From positions 2,838,501-2,902,500 of the forward strand of contig JAZARR010000197.1 of the NCBI GenBank assembly GCA_037389465.1: a stretch of 64,000 bases of DNA. Reading direction: 5' to 3'. Of the stretch, positions 47,993 to 61,385 are shown in pieces. Source of the stretch: Baylisascaris procyonis. Lineage: Eukaryota > Nematoda > Chromadorea > Rhabditida > Ascarididae. The notes under the pieces are model-generated. The model was not told where the DNA came from and made no database searches. It was given only the letters and a program-made list of their open reading frames with translations. Position 1 is the first letter of the stretch. Each line of letters opens with the position of its first letter. The position numbers were made by a program, and so were the translations under genes.

Positions 47993-48732
47993 TAGGTTTG
48001 GCTAAGCTTAGGCTTATCCTAGGCTTAGGCTTACCCTGAAGCTGAAGCTGAGGCTTGGCTTAGGTATAGGCGTAGGTTTAGCTGAGGCTTTGGCCTAAGC
48101 TTGGTCTTAGCTTAAGCTCTACCTTTTGCTCGGGCCTACGTTCAGGCTTTTGCTTAGCTTAGGCCTAAGATCAGGGCTGAGGTCTAAGCTTGGTTCTAGT
48201 CTTGGCCTTTGGCTTCCTTCTAAGCTTGGTCTTACGCTTATGCTCTGGCTTAGGCTTAGGCTAATCTCAGGCCTAGGCTCAGGCTTGCTTTCAAGCCTAA
48301 GCTTGGGCTTTATCTTAGGCTTGGGCTCAGGCTGAGACTCAGGTTTAGGCTTGAGCTCAGGCCCGGCGTGAGCTTAGGCTTAGGCTTTGCCTCTGCTTAG
48401 ACTTGGGATCAGGGCTGAGGCTAAGATTTGTCTTCGACTTAGGTTCTGGCTTTGGCTCAGGCCTACGCTAAGGCTTAGCCTTGGCTTAACTTTGGCTTTG
48501 GCTTAGGCTTAGGCATAGGTATGGCTTGGCCCGGGATGGTGCTTTGGCTCAATCTTAGGCTTATTGTTAGGGCTTGGGCTCACGCTTAGCCTTAGTTTTT
48601 AGGTTTCCTTAGGATTTGCTTACTTTCGCTGAGGCTGAGGTTTGGCCTTTGCTTGTCCTTAGTCCTAGGCTTATGCTCAGGCTCATGTTGAAGCTTAGGT
48701 TGGCTCAGGCGCACGGTTAGGATCAGACTTAC
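47993..48732 (+). repeat. Degenerate TTAGGC hexamer block (unit 6)
   Basis: Same length and variant order as unit 2. Confidence 0.85.
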
Positions 48733-50789
48733 AAAAAAAAAATTTTCCCAAATTTTCCCCTGGCATCTGTAAAAGTCTCTGACAATTGTGGCCATATTGA
48801 ACCCCGGGGATCAGGTAAAAATATGAAAAAAATTTTTTGGCCAAAAATCGGCAATTTTGATACCAAACGATAGAACTCATCGAGTTCTATCGTCGGACAC
48901 CAGAATTGTCAATGTCAGACAACAAAAATTTTTTCTCAAATTTTCGCCTCGCATCTTTTCAAGTCTTATACTACTGTGGTCATATTGAACCCCGGGGATC
49001 AGGCAAAAATGTGAAAATAATTTTTTTGGCCAAAAATCGGCAATTTTGGTACCAAACGAACACCAGAATTGTCAATGTCGAACAAAAAAATTTTTCTCAA
49101 ATTTTCCCCTGGCATCTGTTCAAGTCTTATACTACTGTGGTCATATTGAACCCCGGGGATCAGGCAAAAATGTGAAAATAATTTCTTTGGTCAAACGTCT
49201 ACAATTTTGTTGCCAAACGATAGTACTCATCGAGTTCTATCGTCGGACACCAAAATTGTCAATGTCGGACAAAAAAATTTTTTCTCAAATTTTCCCCTGG
49301 CATCTGTTCAAGTCTTATGCAACTGTGGTCATATTGAACCCCGGGAATCAGGAGAAAATGTGAAAAAATTTTTTTTGGCCAAAAATCGGCGATTTTGGTA
49401 GCAAACGATAGAACTCATCGAGTTCTGTCGTCGGACACCAAAATTGTCAATGTCGGATAAAAAAATTTTTTCTCAAATTTTCGCCTGGCATCTGCTCAAG
49501 TATTATACAACTGTGGCCATATTGAACCCCGGGGATCAGGCAGAAATGTTTTAAAAAAATTTTTTTGGCCAAAAATCGGCAATTTTGGTACCAAACGAAC
49601 ACCAGAATTGTCAATGTCGGACAAAAAAATTTTTTCTCAAATTTTCCCCTGGCATCTGTTCAAGTCTTATACCACTGTGGTCATACTAAACCCCGGGGAT
49701 CAGGCAAAAATGTGAAAATAATTTCTTTGGTCAAACGTCTACAATTTTGTTGCCAAACGATAGTACTCATCGAGTTCTATCGTCGGACACCAAAATTGTC
49801 AGTGTCGGACAAAAAAATTTTTTCTCAAATTTTCCCCTGGCATCTGTTCAAGTCTTATGCAACTGTGGTCATATTGAACCCCGGGGATCAGGAGAAAATG
49901 TGAAAAAAATTTTTTGGCCAAAAATCGGCAATTTTGGTACGAAACGATAGAACTCGTCGAGTTCTATCGTCGGACACCAGAATTGTCAATATCGGACAAA
50001 AAAATTTTTTCTCAAATTTTCCCCTGGCATCTGTTCAAGTCTTATACTACTGTGGTCATATTGCACCCCGGGGATCAGGCAAAAATGTGTAAATAATTTC
50101 TTTGGTCAAACGTCTACAATTTTGTTGCCAAACGATAGTACTCATCGAGTTCTATCGTCGGACACCAAAATTGTCAATGTCGGACAAAAAAATTTTTCTC
50201 AAATTTTCCCCTGGCATCTGTTCAAGTCTTATGCAACTGTGGTCATATTGAACCCCGGGGATCAGGAGAAAATGTGAAAAAAATTTTTTGGCCAAAAATC
50301 GGCAATTTTGGTACGAAACGATAGAACTCGTCGAGTTCTATCGTCGGACACCAGAATTGTCAATGTCGGACAAAAAAAATTTTTTCTCAAATTTTCCGCT
50401 GGCATCTGTTCAAGTCTTATGCAATTGTGATCATATTTAACCCTGGGGATCAGACAAAAATATGTAAAAAAATTTTTGGCCAAAAATCGGCGATTTTGTA
50501 GCAAACGATAGCACACATCGAGTTCTATCGTCGGACACCAGAATTGTCAATGTCGGATAAAAAAATTTTTTTCTCAAATTTTCCCCTGGCATCTGTTCAA
50601 GTGTTATGCTACTGTGGTCATATTGAACCCCGGGGATCAGGCAAAAATATGAAAATAATTTCTTTGGTCAAACATCTACAGTTTTGTTGCCAAACGATAG
50701 TACTCATCGAGTTCTATCGTCGGACACCAAAATTTTCAATGTCGGACAAAAAAATTTTTTCTGAAGTTTTCTCCTGGAATCTGTCCAAG
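48733..50789 (+). repeat. Palindrome-rich satellite, 11 monomers (unit 6)
   Basis: One monomer shorter than unit 5: the duplicated GTCGAACAA monomer is present once (near 49065). Confidence 0.93.
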
Positions 50790-51681
50790 GTTAGGAATCT
50801 CTTACGAGACGATCATACCGATGAAATCGAAAGCCGTGAGTTGTTGTCCTTTATTGCTGAGATCTCATAGATTTGAAGGTTCAATAGCATAAGATTGAGG
50901 GGTAGCTTTAGGGTAATCGAAACGCGATAGTGTTGACGGGATCGACGTATAGTGCAGTGGTGTTGTTTCAATTCTTGGGGAAGTGAACTGTTTAAACTTG
51001 CTTAGGGGTTGGGTTGAGGCATTGCCGTCGAGCTGAAGAGTCGACGTAGCGTTGATGCAGTCGGCCTATGGCGGAGCATTCATTGCCTTAAATCTTGGCA
51101 GAATTAGCGCTTGGAAGTATCGTGAGAGGTCGGGGGTCAAAAGGTCGATGTTTAGCGCTATACTTGATTAGACGCTATAGCGTTGATGGGACTGACCTAT
51201 ACCTCGGTACGGCTGCCATGGTTCTTGACAGTGGTTGCAAAATTTTAATGGTTCATTGCATCTTTTGGAGCATTATTTTTGGTATGTTCCGATATTTCAC
51301 TGGTCATTGCTTTTACTACAGAATCTTTTTTGCCATTCGCCGCCTCGTCATCTCCCTTAACCCTTCTATTTTGTTTGCACATCCGCGAGACACAAGGGCG
51401 ATAGTTCCTGCAGAACTCTTTCCGGCAAACTTCGTGCATCGGGTCACTTCGCGCATTTCCACCTACTTCAGGAATTTATATACTAGCTGCTATCGAAATT
51501 TGTACTTGTTCAACAGTAGCACCACGTAACGTGAGTCCTGTGCAATTATATATCTGTAAATAATTCATGTTCATCGCCACAATGACATGTCCTCTACTTT
51601 GCTAAAAAATCAGCTATGATTCCAGGTCGCCTTCGTTACGTGCGATAGGTTCCGGAGCCCCATTAAATCAATATTTTTCAG

Positions 51682-51888
51682 TTTCAGTCGTTCGAATCAC
51701 TATCAGGTGATTCGTATCTCAATAGCCTAGACGAGGCGATCAATCAAAAGGCATCGATTATTCACGCCGCATCAAAGAAAGGGGGAATGACGTCGAGAAC
51801 AGAACCCACGATAACGACCACTGCTAGGCCATCGGCAATGCCCAACGAGACCAGTTCACCACACGATGAAACCTCCCTCAAGCAATAG
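51682..51888 (+). CDS. Candidate terminal exon (unit 6)
   Basis: Same sequence as unit 2; acceptor and stop intact. Confidence 0.33.
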   Translation, partial: FQSFESLSGDSYLNSLDEAINQKASIIHAASKKGGMTSRTEPTITTTARPSAMPNETSSPHDETSLKQ

Positions 51889-52172
51889 TTTGTCCTCTTC
51901 AAAGCATTTCTTGTAAGGTCATCTGCTGCGGTTCTACAATGATCTAGTGCAGCGATCACCGATCGTATTGATTCAACAGTCATTAACGATCGGTGGTCAT
52001 TGATCATCTAGATTGTTTGTCATCGAATTTTCCGAGCGGTCGTCATATTGACCACTTTTTTATGGCTATCAACCAGCAGCACTACCGTGACAGATGGCTA
52101 TAAACTTGTAATTTTAATAGTATATTTGAAATTATGTGAGACGTTGAAGTGATTTGTGTTTCTCTTTAACAG

Positions 52173-52318
52173 CTGAAAAGATTGTAGGATTTTCCTTGAA
52201 GGGCGGAGTTTTGTTGCCATTGCTCGTCATTGATCTTCCTAGCCATTTTCTGTCCCTTCAGGAAATGGGTGCGGAAGATGTCCATGCGGAGATTACCCAT
52301 AAATTCTTGATGTTTTGA
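52173..52318 (+). CDS. Candidate terminal exon (unit 6)
   Basis: Same as unit 2. Confidence 0.26.
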
Positions 52319-53743
52319 AGAGATTTATTGAAATTTAATATTTTTTTATAATTGTTAGCTTCTCATTCGGGTGTTTATTGGGATTTATCTCGTGCTTTCT
52401 CTAATTGCACTTTTAGATTTATCAGTGTTTTTGAAAATGGATTAATCTAAAATGTGCATTTTGTGTTTTTTATGAATTATTTCTATTGTTTTGTGCTCTC
52501 CTTTTTTCTCTTTTCTTCAATATCAGTAATTTCAAAATTTCATTTTTATTTCGAAATAATTCCCTTATAGTTTAAAATATGTATTTGGTAAGAAAGAATA
52601 TAATCGGGAGAATATTTGTTTACCATTCAGCTGTAACCCTACTTGACCGTGAGAAGGATCAGCCACGCAATCCAATTTTGTGTTTTGTGGTTAATCTTTA
52701 TCGCTAAGATTTTATTACCCTGTTCTGGGCAATTTGGTTTTATTATACAACTCTGGGCAATTTGTTTTTTATTCACGATTCTGCGCAATTTGTTAGGCAC
52801 TCTTGCATAGAGACGATGTCATTGCGGTGGCGAACCGCGAACAGAGCTGGTGTTTTCGAACAATTGTGTATTTATATGATGTTGCTTGGTTCAAGAGTCT
52901 TTTTCTTTGAGGAGGGGGGAATGCTAAAATAGATATAAACTTTTTAGGGTAATTGGATGAATAGGTAGAAAAACAAGTAGGCTACGCTTAAATTATTCGA
53001 TCTTAAATTTGAAAATAATCATGTTGCATTGAGGTTCTTAAAAAGAAATCTATTTTAATAGTGATGTTAGAGGGGAAGTCGGTGTTTTTAATTTCATCAT
53101 CTAAACCAGTCGAAGAAATCACCTTTCAAAATGTTCTCTTTTCGTTCAAATCACTTCATTCATTTCATTAGAAACCCCTTATCGTATCGTATTTTATAAG
53201 AAGGAACACTGAAAACGGGACGATTAGCACTGATCGATATTTTTCTTGTTTTAAAAAGCGTGATCTCAATAGATTTAGATGGTGGTTAATCGTAGAGGAG
53301 TAATTTGCGTTGAATGGCTGTTGAAAATCGTTCTGTGATCTATCGTTGATTTGTATATAAAGCGTGTTTTAATTGTCGTGAGAATTTTATTAGATTATTA
53401 TTTATTTTAATATTTCGGTGATTGTTGCATATAAGGCTATTTATTAGCTTCATAATCGAATATTATAATTTCAATAGCCAATAAATGTGATTATTATTTT
53501 TTCTATGTTTAGTGATTTATAAAAGAAAAAATGGTCGTACAATTTCCAATCCTGAAATTACCTTTTTGTGGCCTTCAGTTATTTCCATGTAAATTGATTT
53601 TTATCTACTTTTTTTAAATATAATTTTCTTTGTTTGTAAAATTTATACTGCATATTTGTTAAATGTTTACAATTTTTATTAGTAAACTTCGATACATTCG
53701 ATTGGTTTATTTCACATTTGAATAGACGATAACACATTTTTAA

Positions 53744-54023
53744 AAAACATTTGGCACATTTGCAAAGAAGTTGGGCATACTCGCTGCGAGTAGCGAACCG
53801 AGCTGCGTTATACGTATTAGTGTGAGCAATACTACCGTTGTCGGCGCTTTGCAACCGTACAGTAGTGAGTGGGTCATCGAAGGCCAATTAATTCAGTGAT
53901 GTTTCGATACCAACAAGTTAGGAGTCTGGAGCGACTCTGCAAGTGTGCTGGGAATCTCGTGCATATCCAGTTCGCTGCTCCCAGTGAGCATGCCCAGTTT
54001 CTCTGCAATTATACCACTTTTTT
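53744..54023. repeat. Inverted pair of 57-base elements (unit 6)
   Basis: Same version as unit 2. Confidence 0.5.
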
Positions 54024-55440
54024 TTTTCACAGCATTGCAAGGACAGAGTTTTTAATTACTCCGATAGTTATGTTCGGTTTTCTGGATTACTAATTATGAA
54101 TGTTGAGTTTTTTTTTGTAAATTTTATAGGTTACTTTGATTCTATTTTTTGCTTTATTTACTTTTGCGACACCCACATCCACTGGAAGTATATATGAAAG
54201 TAGGAAGTATGATCTCACGTATTGTAGCTCGAGGTGTGTGTCCGAGCTCATAAAAGTGTTTTAATGCAAGTTCAATAACTTGTTGCGCTAACATGAATCC
54301 GATCTACATATCCGGGTATTGATCATTTAGTGATACGTGGTAGATTTAGATCGTTTTGTGAAATCGTTTCAAAATTGTTTGGAGATTCGACGTGGTTGTC
54401 GAGAGCGCGATGGCCTCAGTTTGGCACCTTCATATTATTTCTTGTTCATCAATGAAAGCAATCCATTAAAGCCCTTTTTGTTATTCATAAGGGGAAAACA
54501 AATGCCTTGAGGGTACATTTGACGACCGTAATCACGATCTAGGGTTTATGTCTTTTTTGCCTATTCATTTGTATCACTGTTTGACCGTAACATATAAAAG
54601 CCATATATTTCTGCTAGTTATTTTCTGTTCTCGGCAGAGGAGGGTGGCTTGCGGTTGGGGAATTCTGCTGTTTGATTTCTTCAGGTGTCGTCTGGATAAG
54701 TTATGTGTACCTGTTTGCATAACTCATCGAGAAACATAGAGAAAGGTGGCACTTGAGCTAATCCCGGGCATAACTAAGACCTGACATATAACTAATGACA
54801 TAACTAAGACAACAATCATAGAAATTTCTTCATCTTCAAATATCTTGTAGGAACGCACTGCGGTGGACTTATTATGAGAGGGCTTAGAAAGGATCACCTA
54901 TTTCTCACGACTAATGCTGGGGGATTTATAATCTTGCTCTATGCTTCCAAGGATACACAAGAAAGCGCACAATTTTTGGATTTTCGCCAGCAGGGCGGAT
55001 AGAGATTTGGGTATATTATATATGTGATGAGTGAACTCCCTTTCGGTAAGGCTGGAGGTCACATCTCTCCTTCCCTCCCTCTTTCCCCCCCCCCTCCCTC
55101 CTTCAGCAGACCCACCTCCCTACCTTTCTCACGCATTCATACTCACTTGCATACCGTAGGATTTCTCGTTAGGCTGGGACTCCTATTTGTTGCCAGTCTG
55201 CCGTTGTTTTTGTTTCAAGGTATGAGGGTAGGTTGTGATCCTTTAACTGCCCCTCCCTATCTTCCATCCATATTTTTTTCGTTAGCGCTTATCCACGGAC
55301 AACTAGGCAGAATGAATACCGTAGTTGTATTCCTTTAATTTCAGAACTAAAATTTATTGCTAACGTGCTGTGTGCGTTCATAAATACTCGTTTTTTGTGG
55401 ATTATACTGACCGATTACAGGTGATTGTGCAAGTAAACAT

Positions 55441-55962
55441 AGTCTTGTCATCCTGTTATCAGTGTTTCTCATCTCTTCTTACTTAGGCGGAAAAGTTGGT
55501 GGGTTTGGGGAGGGGGAGGGAAAGTATTGTCATCCTGTTATCAGTAATTCTTATCTCTTCTTACGTAGGGGCAAAAGTTGGTGGGTGGGAGGGGGAGGGG
55601 AAGTATTGTCCTCCTGTTATCAGTAATTCTTATCTCTTCTCACGTAGGCACAAAAGTTGGTGGGTGGAGGAGGGGGAGGGAAAGCATTGTCATCCTGTTA
55701 TCAGTAATTCTTATCTCTTCTTACTTAGGCGGAAAAGTTGGTGGGTGGGGGAGGGGGGAGGGAAAGTATTGTCATCCTGTTATCAGTAATTCTTATCTCT
55801 TCTTACGTAGGGGCAAAAGTTGGTGGGTGGAGGAGGGGGAGGGAAAGTATTGTCATCCTGTTATCAGTAATTCTTATCTCTTCTTACGTAGGGGCAAAAG
55901 TTGGTGGGTGGGAGGGGGAGGGGCAGTCTTGTCATCCTGTTATCAGTGTTTCTCATCTCTTC
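55441..55962 (+). repeat. G-rich minisatellite, 6 monomers
   Basis: Monomer order as in units 3 and 5, without the 24-base loss of unit 6 and without the single-base change of unit 5. Confidence 0.93.
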
Positions 55963-56754
55963 TTTCTTCATTCGCACGCTATTTTCGAATAAATTCTTGC
56001 ACGAATATTTCTGATAGCTATAAAAGCACCACAAAATTTCGTTTGCTAATTTTGCTCGTGTTATTTGATTTATGCGGATATGCTGTTAAAAAATGATATT
56101 TCGATTCAGTGATTGGCGTGGTCAAACTTTACGTGATGCAAATGCTGTGAATACCTATGCATTCATAACTCTTGTTGCATTTCTCGATATCAACCCCTCT
56201 CCCAATCTCTTCTCACTCTCTCACTCTGCATGATTTTCAATTTGATGTATGCTGAGCGGTTAAATTTTTAGTTGTAGAATAAAATGAAATATCGGTTTAC
56301 GTGTTCAGCAGGATTAATTTTCTCTAAAAGTTTATAGCTCTTCCCGATATAGGGTCTCCCCGTTGAATCAGGAACATTTTACCCTTCCCCCTCCCCCCTC
56401 TTCCCCATTGGGGAACACCACATGTTCCCATTGTAATTCATGTGAGACATCAATTCGTCTGTTGATTTCTAGACATGCTGCAAAGTCATGCAACTAATAG
56501 CACCATTAACACTTGGGTGAGGTAAGCATTCGGATCTCGATTAGATGACTACGACGAAAAGTCTACGATATCGAAAACCCTTGGTTCATGGGTTAGGCCA
56601 AGAAGTCATCGGATCACCCCGAGTCTCTGGCCGCAGATCCGAAGATATATGTTTTTAAAATTCTTGTTCCACTGTTGTTGCTTATTCGATTCGCTAACTA
56701 AGAACTCGTCTATATGTTGTGCTGTCGTTCTTTTCACTCATCAAACTATTTAAG

Positions 56755-56915
56755 GTGTGCCTCGCGGCATTTCCACATGCTACCCGATGTGGACGTTTCG
56801 TGCTTTGCTCTGCTGCAAAGCCTCGAGCTTCCATCCAGCTGTGCGTTTCTGCATTCCATCCGGGAACGGTGTTTCTATGGTCTCAATGCAAGAGCGTCTA
56901 ATGGCCATCTGAAAC
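56755..56915 (+). CDS. Candidate internal exon (unit 7)
   Basis: Identical copy; splice-like borders intact. Confidence 0.28.
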
Positions 56916-57058
56916 GTAAGTGCTATGAATTCTGTTGAATGTTAGGAGACTATTTTTCTTATGCATAGAACTTTCATGGAAGCAGCCGTTTAATGGTATC
57001 GAACTATGGAATTGTTTACGCTTTCTGTTGTTTTAAGAAATTTTTCGATGAAATGTGG

Positions 57059-57798
57059 TAGGTTTGGCTAAGCTTAGGCTTATCCTAGGCTTAGGCTTAC
57101 CCTGAAGCTGAAGCTGAGGCTTGGCTTAGGTATAGGCGTAGGTTTAGCTGAGGCTTTGGCCTAAGCTTGGTCTTAGCTTAAGCTCTACCTTTTGCTCGGG
57201 CCTACGTTCAGGCTTTTGCTTAGCTTAGGCCTAAGATCAGGGCTGAGGTCTAAGCTTGGTTCTAGTCTTGGCCTTTGGCTTCCTTCTAAGCTTGGTCTTA
57301 CGCTTATGCTCTGGCTTAGGCTTAGGCTAATCTCAGGCCTAGGCTCAGGCTTGCTTTCAAGCCTAAGCTTGGGCTTTATCTTAGGCTTGGGCTCAGGCTG
57401 AGACTCAGGTTTAGGCTTGAGCTCAGGCCCGGCGTGAGCTTAGGCTTAGGCTTTGCCTCTGCTTAGACTTGGGATCAGGGCTGAGGCTAAGATTTGTCTT
57501 CGACTTAGGTTCTGGCTTTGGCTCAGGCCTACGCTAAGGCTTAGCCTTGGCTTAACTTTGGCTTTGGCTTAGGCTTAGGCATAGGTATGGCTTGGCCCGG
57601 GATGGTGCTTTGGCTCAATCTTAGGCTTATTGTTAGGGCTTGGGCTCACGCTTAGCCTTAGTTTTTAGGTTTCCTTAGGATTTGCTTACTTTCGCTGAGG
57701 CTGAGGTTTGGCCTTTGCTTGTCCTTAGTCCTAGGCTTATGCTCAGGCTCATGTTGAAGCTTAGGTTGGCTCAGGCGCACGGTTAGGATCAGACTTAC
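57059..57798 (+). repeat. Degenerate TTAGGC hexamer block (unit 7)
   Basis: Same length and variant order as unit 2. Confidence 0.85.
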
Positions 57799-59856
57799 AA
57801 AAAAAAAATTTTCCCAAATTTTCCCCTGGCATCTGTAAAAGTCTCTGACAATTGTGGCCATATTGAACCCCGGGGATCAGGTAAAAATATGAAAAAAATT
57901 TTTTGGCCAAAAATCGGCAATTTTGATACCAAACGATAGAACTCATCGAGTTCTATCGTCGGACACCAGAATTGTCAATGTCAGACAACAAAAATTTTTT
58001 CTCAAATTTTCGCCTCGCATCTTTTCAAGTCTTATACTACTGTGGTCATATTGAACCCCGGGGATCAGGCAAAAATGTGAAAATAATTTTTTTGGCCAAA
58101 AATCGGCAATTTTGGTACCAAACGAACACCAGAATTGTCAATGTCGAACAAAAAAATTTTTTCTCAAATTTTCCCCTGGCATCTGTTCAAGTCTTATACT
58201 ACTGTGGTCATATTGAACCCCGGGGATCAGGCAAAAATGTGAAAATAATTTCTTTGGTCAAACGTCTACAATTTTGTTGCCAAACGATAGTACTCATCGA
58301 GTTCTATCGTCGGACACCAAAATTGTCAATGTCGGACAAAAAAATTTTTCTCAAATTTTCCCCTGGCATCTGTTCAAGTCTTATGCAACTGTGGTCATAT
58401 TGAACCCCGGGAATCAGGAGAAAATGTGAAAAAATTTTTTTTGGCCAAAAATCGGCGATTTTGGTAGCAAACGATAGAACTCATCGAGTTCTGTCGTCGG
58501 ACACCAAAATTGTCAATGTCGGATAAAAAAATTTTTTCTCAAATTTTCGCCTGGCATCTGCTCAAGTATTATACAACTGTGGCCATATTGAACCCCGGGG
58601 ATCAGGCAGAAATGTTTTAAAAAATTTTTTTGGCCAAAAATCGGCAATTTTGGTACCAAACGAACACCAGAATTGTCAATGTCGGACAAAAAAATTTTTC
58701 TCAAATTTTCCCCTGGCATCTGTTCAAGTCTTATACCACTGTGGTCATACTAAACCCCGGGGATCAGGCAAAAATGTGAAAATAATTTCTTTGGTCAAAC
58801 GTCTACAATTTTGTTGCCAAACGATAGTACTCATCGAGTTCTATCGTCGGACACCAAAATTGTCAGTGTCGGACAAAAAAATTTTTTCTCAAATTTTCCC
58901 CTGGCATCTGTTCAAGTCTTATGCAACTGTGGTCATATTGAACCCCGGGGATCAGGAGAAAATGTGAAAAAAATTTTTTTGGCCAAAAATCGGCAATTTT
59001 GGTACGAAACGATAGAACTCGTCGAGTTCTATCGTCGGACACCAGAATTGTCAATATCGGACAAAAAAAATTTTTTCTCAAATTTTCCCCTGGCATCTGT
59101 TCAAGTCTTATACTACTGTGGTCATATTGCACCCCGGGGATCAGGCAAAAATGTGTAAATAATTTCTTTGGTCAAACGTCTACAATTTTGTTGCCAAACG
59201 ATAGTACTCATCGAGTTCTATCGTCGGACACCAAAATTGTCAATGTCGGACAAAAAAATTTTTTCTCAAATTTTCCCCTGGCATCTGTTCAAGTCTTATG
59301 CAACTGTGGTCATATTGAACCCCGGGGATCAGGAGAAAATGTGAAAAAAATTTTTTGGCCAAAAATCGGCAATTTTGGTACGAAACGATAGAACTCGTCG
59401 AGTTCTATCGTCGGACACCAGAATTGTCAATGTCGGACAAAAAAAATTTTTTCTCAAATTTTCCGCTGGCATCTGTTCAAGTCTTATGCAATTGTGATCA
59501 TATTTAACCCTGGGGATCAGACAAAAATATGTAAAAAAATTTTTGGCCAAAAATCGGCGATTTTGTAGCAAACGATAGCACACATCGAGTTCTATCGTCG
59601 GACACCAGAATTGTCAATGTCGGATAAAAAAATTTTTTTCTCAAATTTTCCCCTGGCATCTGTTCAAGTGTTATGCTACTGTGGTCATATTGAACCCCGG
59701 GGATCAGGCAAAAATATGAAAATAATTTCTTTGGTCAAACATCTACAGTTTTGTTGCCAAACGATAGTACTCATCGAGTTCTATCGTCGGACACCAAAGT
59801 TGTCAATGTCGGACAAAAAAATTTTTTCTGAAGTTTTCTCCTGGAATCTGTCCAAG
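57799..59856 (+). repeat. Palindrome-rich satellite, 11 monomers (unit 7)
   Basis: Same monomer order as unit 6. The last monomer reads CACCAAAGTTGTCAATG (near 59797), where units 2 to 6 have CACCAAAATTTTCAATG. Confidence 0.93.
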
Positions 59857-60748
59857 GTTAGGAATCTCTTACGAGACGATCATACCGATGAAATCGAAAG
59901 CCGTGAGTTGTTGTCCTTTATTGCTGAGATCTCATAGATTTGAAGGTTCAATAGCATAAGATTGAGGGGTAGCTTTAGGGTAATCGAAACGCGATAGTGT
60001 TGACGGGATCGACGTATAGTGCAGTGGTGTTGTTTCAATTCTTGGGGAAGTGAACTGTTTAAACTTGCTTAGGGGTTGGGTTGAGGCATTGCCGTCGAGC
60101 TGAAGAGTCGACGTAGCGTTGATGCAGTCGGCCTATGGCGGAGCATTCATTGCCTTAAATCTTGGCAGAATTAGCGCTTGGAAGTATCGTGAGAGGTCGG
60201 GGGTCAAAAGGTCGATGTTTAGCGCTATACTTGATTAGACGCTATAGCGTTGATGGGACTGACCTATACCTCGGTACGGCTGCCATGGTTCTTGACAGTG
60301 GTTGCAAAATTTTAATGGTTCATTGCATCTTTTGGAGCATTATTTTTGGTATGTTCCGATATTTCACTGGTCATTGCTTTTACTACAGAATCTTTTTTGC
60401 CATTCGCCGCCTCGTCATCTCCCTTAACCCTTCTATTTTGTTTGCACATCCGCGAGACACAAGGGCGATAGTTCCTGCAGAACTCTTTCCGGCAAACTTC
60501 GTGCATCGGGTCACTTCGCGCATTTCCACCTACTTCAGGAATTTATATACTAGCTGCTATCGAAATTTGTACTTGTTCAACAGTAGCACCACGTAACGTG
60601 AGTCCTGTGCAATTATATATCTGTAAATAATTCATGTTCATCGCCACAATGACATGTCCTCTACTTTGCTAAAAAATCAGCTATGATTCCAGGTCGCCTT
60701 CGTTACGTGCGATAGGTTCCGGAGCCCCATTAAATCAATATTTTTCAG

Positions 60749-60955
60749 TTTCAGTCGTTCGAATCACTATCAGGTGATTCGTATCTCAATAGCCTAGACG
60801 AGGCGATCAATCAAAAGGCATCGATTATTCACGCCGCATCAAAGAAAGGGGGAATGACGTCGAGAACAGAACCCACGATAACGACCACTGCTAGGCCATC
60901 GGCAATGCCCAACGAGACCAGTTCACCACACGATGAAACCTCCCTCAAGCAATAG
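60749..60955 (+). CDS. Candidate terminal exon (unit 7)
   Basis: Same sequence as unit 2; acceptor and stop intact. Confidence 0.33.
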   Translation, partial: FQSFESLSGDSYLNSLDEAINQKASIIHAASKKGGMTSRTEPTITTTARPSAMPNETSSPHDETSLKQ

Positions 60956-61239
60956 TTTGTCCTCTTCAAAGCATTTCTTGTAAGGTCATCTGCTGCGGTT
61001 CTACAATGATCTAGTGCAGCGATCACCGATCGTATTGATTCAACAGTCATTAACGATCGGTGGTCATTGATCATCTAGATTGTTTGTCATCGAATTTTCC
61101 GAGCGGTCGTCATATTGACCACTTTTTTATGGCTATCAACCAGCAGCACTACCGTGACAGATGGCTATAAACTTGTAATTTTAATAGTATATTTGAAATT
61201 ATGTGAGACGTTGAAGTGATTTGTGTTTCTCTTTAACAG

Positions 61240-61385
61240 CTGAAAAGATTGTAGGATTTTCCTTGAAGGGCGGAGTTTTGTTGCCATTGCTCGTCATTGA
61301 TCTTCCTAGCCATTTTCTGTCCCTTCAGGAAATGGGTGCGGAAGATGTCCATGCGGAGATTACCCATAAATTCTTGATGTTTTGA
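61240..61385 (+). CDS. Candidate terminal exon (unit 7)
   Basis: Same as unit 2. Confidence 0.26.

Larger units (their letters stand above)
46402..55440 (+). repeat. Composite tandem unit 6
   Basis: Shortest complete unit (9039 bases). Blocks: minisatellite 46402-46897, leader 46898-47992, hexamers 47993-48732, satellite 48733-50789, spacer 50790-51681, candidate exon 51682-51888, candidate exon 52173-52318, AT-rich 52319-53743, inverted pair 53744-54023, tail 54024-55440. Private changes are a 24-base loss of one G cluster near 46700, one fewer satellite monomer than unit 5, and loss of one C in a run near 53176. Confidence 0.95.
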
